Shown here one piece after another: positions 18,567 through 27,870 of a stretch of 64,000 bases of DNA. The DNA comes from Heyndrickxia sporothermodurans (GTDB taxonomy: Bacteria; Bacillota; Bacilli; Bacillales; Bacillaceae_C), in the NCBI GenBank assembly GCA_018333075.1, contig BORH01000001.1, positions 124,001 through 188,000 on the forward strand, in the 5' to 3' direction. Made by a program: the position numbers and the translations under genes. Position 1 is the first letter of the stretch. Each line of letters starts with the position of its first letter. Below the pieces are notes generated by a model. That model was not told the origin of the DNA. It did not search any database and saw only the letters and a program-made list of their open reading frames with translations.

Positions 18567-18801
18567 TCAGAGGTCACCTCATTTCTTCAAATCGCTCCTA
18601 TGTTCACAGTCAATTTAATGTCAAAAAGTAACGTGCTGATAAACGATAGCTTTTCGAGATACTTCAATACCAATTAATAGTTTTATTTACTTTTACGACC
18701 TTATTTATCAAAACTCCTGCTTTTTTCCTGCAGATTAAATCGTTTAAGGAAAAGTAAAAGCTGATACTTTACAAACTTAACCAAAATAGCCCTTTACAAT
18801 A

Positions 18802-20133
18802 TTACTTTTTTCTAAATGAAGCGATGAAAAATCCGTCACCACCAAAATCTTGAGGAAATATTTGTACTTTATATTCTTCAATAAACGTATTAATGGCTTC
18901 AGTAAGTCTTAAAGGATTTGGTTCAAATTCTGAAAAACGATGCAAAAATTGTTCCACTGTATTTTCATTTTCTTCATTATCAACCGTACATGTACTATAT
19001 ACTAATACTCCCCCTGGTTTAAGCAATTGAGCAGCTTGCTCAAGAATCGATAGTTGGATTGATTGTAATGCTGCTAGATCCTCCTCTGATTTGCTATATT
19101 TAATATCTGGCTTCTTTCTTAAAACACCAAGTCCTGAGCATGGAGCATCAACTAATACACGATCAAAGCTTTCTTTCTTAAAATATTCGGTTACTTTTCG
19201 ACTATCTAATGCTTTTGTCTCGATGTTAGTCAAACCTAGGCGATCTGCATTTTCTTGAATGAGCTTTATTTTGTGTTCATGTAAATCTAAAGCTATTACT
19301 TTTCCTGTTTGATTCAATTTTTCAGCAATATGAGTTGTTTTGCCACCGGGAGCTGCACAACAATCTAAAATAAATTGATTACTTTCAACTTTTAAGGCAT
19401 AAGCGACAAGCATGGAGCTTTCATCCTGAATCGTAATGAAACCATCTGCAAATGCTTTTGAATGTGCAAGATTTCCTTTCAAGCAGCGAATAGCCTCATC
19501 AACAATCGGACTTTCTTGAATTTCAAACCCTTCTCCCTCAAGCATTTCTACCACCAAATTTCTCGTTGCTTTTGTTGTATTTACTCGTGCTGTTTGAGTT
19601 GGTGCTAATAAATTGGTTTGACACATCGCTTTTGTTTTTTCAATACCAAATTGACTTACCCATCTACTTACCATCCATTTAGGATGACTGGTTTCTGTTG
19701 CAATTCTTTCAATTGGGTCTTTGATCAAATCTAACGAAGGAACGCCTTCTCTTTGAATAGCTCTTAATACCCCATTTACTAAACTTGAAATACCTCTATG
19801 GCCTCTATTTTTTGCAATTTCAACTGCTTCGTAAATCACTGCACGATCAGGTATTTTATCCAAATAAATCATTTGGTATAATGACAATCTTAATAATATT
19901 TGAACCCATTTTTCTAATTTTTTCTTTATAAATGGCTTTAAATAAAAATCTAGTGTATATTTTCGTTGCAATGTACCATAAGTAATTTCCGTAAGTAATC
20001 CAATATCATGACCTGAAATGTGATTCCTTTTAATCACGTGGTTGAGCAATAAGTTGCTATAGGCTTGGTTTTTCTCCACTGCCTCAAGGATTTCAAGAGC
20101 TGATTCTCTTACATTCTTTTTTCTATTTCCCAT
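18802..20133 (-). CDS. rsmB: 16S rRNA m5C967 methyltransferase RsmB
   Basis: RsmB methylates C967 of 16S rRNA using S-adenosylmethionine. The 443 residues have an N-terminal NusB-like RNA-binding domain (about 5-135) and a C-terminal Rossmann methyltransferase with CCAAPGGKTTHIAE, VDAPCSGLGVLRKKPD (catalytic Pro-Cys) and YSTCTVDNEENE (second Cys). The GGAGAA site overlaps the fmt stop codon, so the genes are tightly coupled. The order def-fmt-rsmB is conserved. Confidence 0.96.
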   Translation of the reverse strand: MGNRKKNVRESALEILEAVEKNQAYSNLLLNHVIKRNHISGHDIGLLTEITYGTLQRKYTLDFYLKPFIKKKLEKWVQILLRLSLYQMIYLDKIPDRAVIYEAVEIAKNRGHRGISSLVNGVLRAIQREGVPSLDLIKDPIERIATETSHPKWMVSRWVSQFGIEKTKAMCQTNLLAPTQTARVNTTKATRNLVVEMLEGEGFEIQESPIVDEAIRCLKGNLAHSKAFADGFITIQDESSMLVAYALKVESNQFILDCCAAPGGKTTHIAEKLNQTGKVIALDLHEHKIKLIQENADRLGLTNIETKALDSRKVTEYFKKESFDRVLVDAPCSGLGVLRKKPDIKYSKSEEDLAALQSIQLSILEQAAQLLKPGGVLVYSTCTVDNEENENTVEQFLHRFSEFEPNPLRLTEAINTFIEEYKVQIFPQDFGGDGFFIASFRKK

Positions 20134-20134
20134 A

Positions 20135-21079
20135 CTATTCTCCTAATTTAGTTCCAATTGATAGACTAGAGCCTGATCCATTTAAAAACTGTTCAGCCAT
20201 CATCTTTTTCTTTCCTGAAGGTTGCAATTCAACAATTTTAATTCCTGTTAAGTTACCGGTTGCGACAATAAATCCATCCTTTGTGATTCCAACTATAGTT
20301 CCAGGTTGTTTCTCTTCTACTAAAGAAACCTTTTCACCCTTCCAGACCTTGATAACATTTCCATCAAGTATTGTATAAGCAACAGGCCATGGATTTAAAC
20401 CACGAATATGATTGTAAATGACTTCTCCAGGCTTTTCCCAATCTATTTTTTCTTGTTCTCTTTTAATATTCGAGGCAAATGTCGCTAGTTCATTGTTTTG
20501 TGGAATAGGTGTAATTTCTTCCTTTATAAGCTTTGGAAGTGTATCTGATAACAGATCTGCCCCTGCCGCACTTAGTTTTATATGTAAAGTCCCCACATTA
20601 TCCGTTTCAGATATAGGAACCTCTATTTGACTAATAATATCCCCTGCATCTAACTTTTCTACCATATACATAATGGTGATCCCAGTTTTTTCCTTACCTT
20701 GTAGGATTGCATAGTGGATTGGTGCTCCACCCCGTAGATCAGGAAGTAATGATGCATGGACATTAATACATCCCAATCTAGGTGCTTCTAATAACTCTTT
20801 AGGCAAAATCTGCCCATATGCTGCTGTAACAATGATATCAGGCTTTAACTCTAAAATTTCCCTTAACTCATCAGAGTCTCGAATTTTTTCTGGTTGATAG
20901 ACTGGAAGCTGATGTTTTTCTCCTTCAACTTTTACTGGAGGTGGAGTTAATACTCTTTTTCTCCCAACCGGACGATCGGGTTGAGTAACAACAGCTTGCA
21001 CCTCATAACCATCACTAATCAATCTTTTTAATACAGGAACTGAAAACTCAGGTGTTCCCATAAATACAACTTTTGTCAT
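20135..21079 (-). CDS. fmt: Methionyl-tRNA formyltransferase
   Basis: It formylates initiator Met-tRNA. The 314 residues show the formyl-transferase motifs: [19 protein letters not shown], with catalytic Asn and His in [25 protein letters not shown], and a C-terminal OB-like tRNA-binding domain from about 205. Its ATG overlaps the def stop codon as ATGA, coupling it with the enzyme that later removes the formyl group. Confidence 0.97.
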   Translation of the reverse strand: MTKVVFMGTPEFSVPVLKRLISDGYEVQAVVTQPDRPVGRKRVLTPPPVKVEGEKHQLPVYQPEKIRDSDELREILELKPDIIVTAAYGQILPKELLEAPRLGCINVHASLLPDLRGGAPIHYAILQGKEKTGITIMYMVEKLDAGDIISQIEVPISETDNVGTLHIKLSAAGADLLSDTLPKLIKEEITPIPQNNELATFASNIKREQEKIDWEKPGEVIYNHIRGLNPWPVAYTILDGNVIKVWKGEKVSLVEEKQPGTIVGITKDGFIVATGNLTGIKIVELQPSGKKKMMAEQFLNGSGSSLSIGTKLGE

Positions 21080-21561
21080 TGTTCTTCATACCCTTCTAGT
21101 TCTTCTTCATCTATATATTTCAACACTTTTGAAGTAAACAAAACCCCATGTAAGTGATCAATTTCATGCTGGATAGCACGTGCTAAATAATCCTCTGCTT
21201 CAATAATGAATGTTTTCCCCTTCATATTTTGAGCTTGTACCTTAACGTAATATGGTCGTGAAACAGTGCCATATAAACGAGGAAAGCTTAAACATCCCTC
21301 AATATCTGTTTGCTCGCCACTTTTTTCAATGATGATTGGATTAATAAGATTGATTCTTCCCCTTTCATCACCGATATCAACAACCGCAATTTGTTGATCC
21401 ACACCAATTTGCGGAGCAGCTAAGCCAACACCGTCTGCAGCAACCATTGTTTCATACATATCTTTCAGAAGTTGTTTTAAATTTTTATCAAATTGAGTGA
21501 CCTGCTTACATTCTTTTTCTAGAATTTCTGCAGGATGCTTTACTATTGTGAGAATTGCCAA
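21076..21561 (-). CDS. def: Peptide deformylase
   Basis: It removes the formyl group from nascent proteins. The 161 residues have the three catalytic motifs of a type 1 enzyme: [17 protein letters not shown] (metal Cys) and HEIDHLHG (HExxH-type metal site). The ATG is followed by [13 protein letters not shown], the standard start. It is the first gene of the def-fmt-rsmB run, separated from priA by a 182-base gap that contains an interspersed palindromic repeat. Confidence 0.97.
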   Translation of the reverse strand: MAILTIVKHPAEILEKECKQVTQFDKNLKQLLKDMYETMVAADGVGLAAPQIGVDQQIAVVDIGDERGRINLINPIIIEKSGEQTDIEGCLSFPRLYGTVSRPYYVKVQAQNMKGKTFIIEAEDYLARAIQHEIDHLHGVLFTSKVLKYIDEEELEGYEEQ

Positions 21562-21626
21562 GATGTACCCTCTTTTCTATATACTTTTTCTATCTCTTTA
21601 TTGTGATGGGAGATTGGTTTTTCTTT

Positions 21627-21743
21627 TTTGTCTAGCTGCAGCTCCCACCCCCTCGAGGTCATAAGCTGAACTGCTTTGTAGCAAATGACACCACAACGCT
21701 GTCCTACTTATGCTTGTCGGGGGTACAGTCGCCTCCGCTTTTT
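21627..21743. repeat. Interspersed palindromic repeat, Bacillaceae type
   Basis: Between priA and def lies a G+C-richer island of about 117 bases that begins TTGTCTAGCTGCAGCTCC and ends CGCCTCCGC before a T-run. Arms include ACCCCC...CATAAG on the left and CTTATG...GGGGGT on the right, so it can fold as one long imperfect hairpin. I recognise the form (TTGTCTAGCTsCAGC...GTCATAAGC...CTTATGC...) as a short repeat scattered in intergenic gaps of many Bacillaceae genomes. It touches the priA stop codon and may act as its terminator. Only one copy is visible here, so the repeat nature rests on recognition. Confidence 0.65.
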
Positions 21744-24149
21744 TTACATCATCATATAAGGATTGACATCAATATTAATCGTTAATCCATCAGATGTTAT
21801 TTGCTGTTGAAAATGCTCTAATAAATAATGGAGGTGCTTTGTTAAGTTAGCTTCCCGTTTGTATTTTATCAAACATTGATATCGATATCTATTCTTGATC
21901 CTTGGCACTGGTGAAGTAGCTGGACCAAGAATAATTGATTCATTTGATAATTTAGATTGGAGATATTTTGTTATTTTTTCAGTGACCGATACTACCTTCA
22001 TTAAATTCTCATGACTTACGGTTATTAATGTTAAATAATAAAATGGAGGATAAGATCCTAGTTTCCTCATCAGCATTTCTTGCTTATAAAATTGATCAAA
22101 GTCTTGTTCACCTGCAAGTTCAATACTATAGTGTTCAGGTGTATACGTTTGAATAACAACTTCTCCTGCAAGATGATGTCTTCCTGCCCTACCACTTACT
22201 TGTGTAAGAAGCTGAAAGGTTTTTTCGGACGCACGAAAATCTGGTAAATGTAACATTGTATCTGCACTTAATACACCTACAAGAGTAATATTAGGAAAAT
22301 CTAATCCTTTGGCGATCATTTGTGTTCCTAATAGTATATCAGCTTTTTCATCTTGAAACTGTTGTAGTAATTTTTCATGAGCACCCTTTCTACTAGTAGT
22401 ATCCACATCCATTCGAATCACTTTTGCTTCAGGTAAAAGCTTTAGTATTTCTTCTTCTACCTTTTGTGTACCAGTCCCAAAATAACGTATATACTCACTA
22501 TTACATTCAGGACAAGTATGAGGAACAATCGTTTCATAGCCACAATAATGACATTTCATTTCATTAGAAAAACGATGATACGTTAAAGAAATGTCACAAT
22601 TTGGACATTGAAGAACATATCCACAATCCCGACACATAACAAAGGAGGAATGCCCTCTTCTATTTAGAAAAAGAACGGTTTGTTGTTTTTTATTTATTCG
22701 ATCTTGCAATTTTTCAAAAAGAACTCTTGAGAACATCGAACGATTGCCTTCTCGTAGTTCTTCTCTCATGTCAACAATAGAAACCTCTGGGAGTGCTTGA
22801 TTATTCATCCTCGTTTTCATTGAAAGTAAAGTATAGACCCCTTTTTGAGAGCGTGCAAATGATTCCAATGACGGTGTAGCACTACCCAAAATAACGGGAC
22901 ATTTATGCAGCTTACCTCTATATATTGCAATATCTCTTGCATGGTAACGTGGATTTTCTTCTTGCTTGTAACTATTTTCATGCTCTTCATCAATAATAAT
23001 AATCCCTATATTTTCAAATGGTGCAAAAATAGCAGATCTCGCTCCAACAACTACTCTAGCTTCTTTTCTTTGAATTTTTCTCCATTCATCATATTTCTCG
23101 CCAATTGATAAACCACTATGAAGTACCGCAACATCGTCCCCAAATCGCCCTTTAAATCTTTCTACCATTTGTGGGGTTAGTGATATTTCAGGAACTAAAA
23201 CAATAGCCTCTTTCCCTTGAGTCAATACTCTTTGAATCGATTGTAAATATACTTCTGTTTTTCCACTTCCCGTAACACCATTCAGAAGAAAGGTAGTATA
23301 TTCATTCCTTTCTATTGATTCTAATATTGGTGTAATGGCTTGTTTCTGCTCATTTGTTAATGGAAATGGTTTCGTTTTTTCAAATATTCGGTGTTCAAAC
23401 GGGTCTCGATACTCTTCAACGAACACCTCTTTAAAAAAACCTTTATTAATTAATGAGCGGATAATGCTTGATGAAGCATTCGTTTCTTCAAGTACCTTTT
23501 TCACAGGAACTCGATTATCTGATAAAGTATAAAAATAATTAAGAACTAATTTTTGTTTTAATGCATTAGTTGAAAGCCCTTCAATCACTTTGGGAATTTC
23601 TTCCTTAGACAATAAGCATTCGAGGATTCGAACTGTTTTTTTATTCGCTTTATTTTTTACTAGGTATTTAAGCTCTACAAGCCCCTCTTTCAGGTGCTGC
23701 TGTAGAATTGGCAAAAGACTTTGCTCTGAAGCATATTCCCATTTAAGCTCATCCTTGTTTCCAAATATTTCATCTAAAAATGGATTCATCTCCTTATCAA
23801 GTCGATGAAATACTTTTTCATATTTTGCTTTCATTGCAGCAGGTAGCATCGCTTGATAAGCAGATATTTTTAAACATAACGTTTCTTCGGCAAGCCATTT
23901 CCCTAAATTCAGCAATTCTTCATTTAGTACAGGTGTTATATCTAACGGCTGATTTATAGGCTTCAACTTTTTAATGTCAGTCTTTTCTTTTATTTCAATA
24001 ACAAATCCTTGAATCATACGCGGTCCAAATGGTACAGACACCCTCATACCAGGTTGGATAAAATGGCCCCACTGATCTGGCACTAAATAATCAAATAATT
24101 TATCTGTATTCATTGTAGGAACATCTACAATTACACTAGCGATTTGCAT
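21744..24149 (-). CDS. priA: Primosomal replication restart helicase PriA
   Basis: PriA recognises stalled forks and reloads the replicative helicase. The 801 residues contain an N-terminal 3'-DNA-binding domain (about 1-110), Walker A GVTGSGKTEVY near residue 290, DEEH, and a zinc-binding insert with paired cysteines (CRDCGYVLQCPNC, CHYCGYE, CPEC), then QVSGRAGR. The ATG overlaps the coaBC end by 14 bases. The order coaBC-priA-def is conserved. Confidence 0.97.
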   Translation of the reverse strand: MQIASVIVDVPTMNTDKLFDYLVPDQWGHFIQPGMRVSVPFGPRMIQGFVIEIKEKTDIKKLKPINQPLDITPVLNEELLNLGKWLAEETLCLKISAYQAMLPAAMKAKYEKVFHRLDKEMNPFLDEIFGNKDELKWEYASEQSLLPILQQHLKEGLVELKYLVKNKANKKTVRILECLLSKEEIPKVIEGLSTNALKQKLVLNYFYTLSDNRVPVKKVLEETNASSSIIRSLINKGFFKEVFVEEYRDPFEHRIFEKTKPFPLTNEQKQAITPILESIERNEYTTFLLNGVTGSGKTEVYLQSIQRVLTQGKEAIVLVPEISLTPQMVERFKGRFGDDVAVLHSGLSIGEKYDEWRKIQRKEARVVVGARSAIFAPFENIGIIIIDEEHENSYKQEENPRYHARDIAIYRGKLHKCPVILGSATPSLESFARSQKGVYTLLSMKTRMNNQALPEVSIVDMREELREGNRSMFSRVLFEKLQDRINKKQQTVLFLNRRGHSSFVMCRDCGYVLQCPNCDISLTYHRFSNEMKCHYCGYETIVPHTCPECNSEYIRYFGTGTQKVEEEILKLLPEAKVIRMDVDTTSRKGAHEKLLQQFQDEKADILLGTQMIAKGLDFPNITLVGVLSADTMLHLPDFRASEKTFQLLTQVSGRAGRHHLAGEVVIQTYTPEHYSIELAGEQDFDQFYKQEMLMRKLGSYPPFYYLTLITVSHENLMKVVSVTEKITKYLQSKLSNESIILGPATSPVPRIKNRYRYQCLIKYKREANLTKHLHYLLEHFQQQITSDGLTINIDVNPYMMM

Positions 24150-25353
24150 TACTAGTTCCCTCTTTCACCTCTCGGGAAATCTCTTCAAGAACAACTTTTG
24201 CCGTCTCATTTTTACTTAATAATGGCAATTCTTTTTTTGTAAGGTCTTTTTTATACATAGTAACGATATTGGTATCTCCTCCAAAGCCTGCTCCTTCTCG
24301 GCTTACATCATTGGCAACAATGATATCTGCATTTTTCCTCTTTAACTTACCCCATGCATGCTCTTCAATGTTTTCCGTTTCTGCCGCAAAACCAACTAGA
24401 AATGGCTTGTCCGCCTTTTCACCTAATTCTTTTAATATATCTTTCGTACGCTCAAATTCGATGACAAGATTTCCTTCTTTTTTCTTCATTTTTTGTTGAA
24501 AAACTTTTTTAGGTCGATAATCTGCTACAGCTGCACTTTTAATAACAATATCTGCCTCTTTATAATATTTCATAACGGCTTCATACATGTCATGTGCACT
24601 ATTAATTCGAATTAACTGTACACCATTTGGTAGATTGAATCCTTCTACTCCCGTGACAAGAATTACCTTTGCCCCCATTTTAACCGCTTCTTCAGCAAGC
24701 GCAAACCCCATTTTTCCAGAGGAGCGGTTTGTTAAATAACGAACTGGGTCAATCATTTCTTTAGTTGGTCCTGCTGTAATCAAGACTGTTTTTCCTTTAA
24801 GCTGTTGTATTTGATCAGAGAAAAATGTTGATATTAAAGAAACGATCTTTTCTGGTTCTTCTAAACGACCTTTCCCTACATATCCACAGGCTAAATATCC
24901 TTCATTTGGTTCAACAAATTTATAGCCAAACTCAGATAATATAGTTAAATTTCTTTTCACTGCAGGATGATCATACATATGCACATTCATGGCAGGTGCA
25001 ACCCATACAGGTGCAGTTGTAGCCAATAATGTTGTAGTAATCATATCGTCTGCTATACCATTTGCCATTTTACCTATCACATTAGCTGTTGCAGGAGCAA
25101 CTAATACAAGGTCTGCCCAGTCAGCCAAATCTATATGTGCAATCACCTCAGAATTCTTTTCATCAAATGTATCGGTGTATACATCATTCCTAGAAAGAGC
25201 CTGGAATGTTAAAGGTGTGACGAATTGACATGCGGAAGCACTCATAATCACTTTTACTTGAGCTCCTGCTTGTATTAATTTACTAGTAAGGGCAGCAGCT
25301 TTGTAAACTGCAATTCCACCAGTCACACATAATAATACTTTTTTATTTATCAT
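24136..25353 (-). CDS. coaBC: CoaBC: phosphopantothenoylcysteine synthetase/decarboxylase
   Basis: This bifunctional enzyme adds cysteine to phosphopantothenate (CoaB) and decarboxylates the product (CoaC) in coenzyme A synthesis. The N-terminal FMN-binding CoaC part (about 1-185) has GGIAVYKAA, the catalytic His in HIDLADWADL and PAMNVHMY; the CoaB part (about 190-405) has ITAGPTKEMIDPVRYLTNRSS and the lysine-bearing KMKKKEG loop. I use ATG 25353 (MINKKVLLCVTGGI, 405 residues), which follows GGGGG by seven bases; the open frame begins 39 bases earlier without a ribosome site. Confidence 0.96.
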   Translation of the reverse strand: MINKKVLLCVTGGIAVYKAAALTSKLIQAGAQVKVIMSASACQFVTPLTFQALSRNDVYTDTFDEKNSEVIAHIDLADWADLVLVAPATANVIGKMANGIADDMITTTLLATTAPVWVAPAMNVHMYDHPAVKRNLTILSEFGYKFVEPNEGYLACGYVGKGRLEEPEKIVSLISTFFSDQIQQLKGKTVLITAGPTKEMIDPVRYLTNRSSGKMGFALAEEAVKMGAKVILVTGVEGFNLPNGVQLIRINSAHDMYEAVMKYYKEADIVIKSAAVADYRPKKVFQQKMKKKEGNLVIEFERTKDILKELGEKADKPFLVGFAAETENIEEHAWGKLKRKNADIIVANDVSREGAGFGGDTNIVTMYKKDLTKKELPLLSKNETAKVVLEEISREVKEGTSNANR

Positions 25354-25477
25354 AAATATCCCCCACTTATATGAGTAATCATGACTTATCATATCAATTG
25401 CTTTTTGAAATTGAACAGAATATGTAAGAAACTTATAAAACCTATTTATATTATGAATGATTTTCCCTTATGTTAAA

Positions 25478-25512
25478 AGAAAAAACAACCTAATCAATAT
25501 AGGTTGTTTTCT
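25478..25512 (-). terminator. Terminator after rpoZ
   Basis: On the minus strand the stem AACAACCTA / TAGGTTGTT with a 7-base loop is followed by TTTTC. It closes the yloC-remA-gmk-rpoZ unit before coaBC. Confidence 0.85.
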
Positions 25513-25557
25513 GTTAAGTATCAGTATATTTAAAGAAATACATGTTGAGCGATTAAA

Positions 25558-25770
25558 TTAGGATAGTTCCTTATCATCATTTGTTTTAATCACTAAAGTT
25601 TTAGCATAAATTTCTTCAAGAGCTTTACCTACATACTTTTGAGATACAAAATGATCCAGCGTTTCTTTCCCATCTTCTTGAAGGTTTCGTGCTCTTTTAG
25701 CAGCAACAGACACTAAAGAATATTTTGAATCTATAATTTTAAGTAATTTATCAATAGAAGGGTATAACAT
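25558..25770 (-). CDS. rpoZ: RNA polymerase omega subunit
   Basis: Omega helps beta-prime fold and keeps the core enzyme stable. The 70-residue product starts [21 protein letters not shown] and contains AAKRARNLQ, the conserved helix that clamps beta-prime. It follows gmk by two bases; the gmk-rpoZ pair is widespread. Confidence 0.95.
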   Translation of the reverse strand: MLYPSIDKLLKIIDSKYSLVSVAAKRARNLQEDGKETLDHFVSQKYVGKALEEIYAKTLVIKTNDDKELS

Positions 25771-25772
25771 GT

Positions 25773-26387
<615 letters not shown>

Positions 26388-26396
26388 TCAAAAATC

Positions 26397-26660
26397 CTAC
26401 CCTTCCTCACCATTATCGTCCTTACTGCTTAGACGATGTGCTACTGTCTCAGGCTGGACAGCAGATAATATGACATGATCATTATCCATAATAATCACTG
26501 CACGTGTTCTTCTGCCATATGTTGCATCAATTAAATTGCCGCGATCCCTAGCATCCTGAACTAAGCGTTTGATTGGAGCTGATTCAGGGCTAACAATTGA
26601 AATAATGCGATTTGCAGAAACAATATTTCCAAAACCAATATTAATAAGCTTAATGGACAT
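26397..26660 (-). CDS. remA: Extracellular matrix regulator RemA
   Basis: RemA (YlzA, DUF370) is a small ring-forming DNA-binding protein that activates biofilm matrix operons in B. subtilis. The 87 residues start [19 protein letters not shown] and contain [10 protein letters not shown] and [13 protein letters not shown], which are the family signature including the conserved arginines. It sits between yloC and gmk as usual. Whether it controls matrix genes in this organism cannot be seen here. Confidence 0.93.
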   Translation of the reverse strand: MSIKLINIGFGNIVSANRIISIVSPESAPIKRLVQDARDRGNLIDATYGRRTRAVIIMDNDHVILSAVQPETVAHRLSSKDDNGEEG

Positions 26661-26720
26661 TATAATCCCCCAAGTAACTAATAGTCTATTTTTGACCTGT
26701 TCACGTATGATTAATCACAG

Positions 26721-27599
26721 TTATTCAATATTTTGAACCTGCTCCCTCATTTTTTCTAAGGTTGTTTTTAATTCAACAACAAAAGTTGCAATTTGAGAAT
26801 GGTTCGCCTTAGACCCAATTGTATTAACTTCCCTATTCATTTCTTGAATCATAAAATCTAGCTTTCGCCCTATTGGCCCCTTATCAAATAAAGTATTTTT
26901 GAATTGAGAAATATGGCTTTCCAGTCTTGTTATTTCTTCATTGATATCGGATTTATCTACAAAAATCGCAACCTCTGTTAAAATTCTTGCCTCATCAAAT
27001 AAATTATTTGACACTTCTTTTATTCTTTTTTGTAATTTTTCTTGATAGTGTTCAACAACAGAAGGAGATAATTCCTTTACTTTTGCAAGATGCTGACTTA
27101 AACCATTTAACTGATAAGTTAAATCACGTAACAAGTCTTTTCCTTCGACTTCACGCATTCCTATGAGCAGTTGTATAGCTTCATCCATTGCTTCAATAAC
27201 TAAATGATTAATTTCTTTATTTTCTTCTTCTTTTTCAATTATTTCAAGCAGATTTTCATTCGTTAATAAATCTTTTAGCTTAATTGTATCTGGGAAATCA
27301 TACTTGCTTTTCAATTTATTTATAAACTGATAATAATCATCGAGTAAATTCCAGTCAATATGCAGATTCTTATGTGTAAGTGTATCACCATCAATGGTAA
27401 TAAAAACCTCTATCCTACCTCGATTAATATACTCATTTATTTTCTTTTTGAGCTTATCTTCAATTTTCATTAATTGTCTCGGCATACGGATATTTATTTC
27501 ACAAAATCGATGATTTACAGATTTAACTTCAACTCTTACTCCAAATAGTGAGGATTCCTTTTTACTACTTCCATAACCCGTCATACTTAATACCAACAA
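26721..27599 (-). CDS. yloC: YicC-family endoribonuclease YloC
   Basis: YicC proteins are endoribonucleases linked to RNA turnover. The product has the family N-terminus (SMTGYG), VEVKSVNHRFCEINIRMP, and the C-terminal DUF1732 part ending FMIQEMNREVNTIGSKAN then VELKTTLEKMREQVQNIE. The frame is open back to 27680, but the extra 27 residues do not resemble the family. A weak AAGGGA site precedes tandem TTG codons at 27599 and 27596; I use 27599 (292 residues), with 27596 (291, matching B. subtilis) or ATG 27584 also possible. First gene of the yloC-remA-gmk-rpoZ unit. Confidence 0.85.
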   Translation of the reverse strand: MLVLSMTGYGSSKKESSLFGVRVEVKSVNHRFCEINIRMPRQLMKIEDKLKKKINEYINRGRIEVFITIDGDTLTHKNLHIDWNLLDDYYQFINKLKSKYDFPDTIKLKDLLTNENLLEIIEKEEENKEINHLVIEAMDEAIQLLIGMREVEGKDLLRDLTYQLNGLSQHLAKVKELSPSVVEHYQEKLQKRIKEVSNNLFDEARILTEVAIFVDKSDINEEITRLESHISQFKNTLFDKGPIGRKLDFMIQEMNREVNTIGSKANHSQIATFVVELKTTLEKMREQVQNIE

Positions 27600-27814
27600 T
27601 ATCACATCCCTTGTGCTACTTGGAAAAATATCTTTTCTTAATTCTGAAATGCTATTTGTCGTAAACATCCATATGGACATTCATAATAGTATTTATCAAA
27701 TATTGATTTAATAAAAGTATGTAAAGATATAACAAAAAAACTATTAAGTATAATATCCAAGAGTTTTGTAAGTTTAATCAAAATAATAAATAGTATTTGA
27801 ACAAAACACTTCAG

Positions 27815-27853
27815 CGAAAGAAGAAAGGTAATAGAGCATAACTCTATTACCTA
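27815..27853 (-). terminator. Terminator after the P-type ATPase gene
   Basis: On the minus strand the perfect stem GGTAATAGAG / CTCTATTACC with a 5-base loop is followed by TTTCTTCTTTC. It separates the ATPase gene from yloC. Confidence 0.85.
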
Positions 27854-27870
27854 TGGAATTATATCATATT

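Noticed and set aside
27600-27680. Longer yloC start at 27680
   Set aside because: The added 27 residues do not match the family and no ribosome site precedes them.
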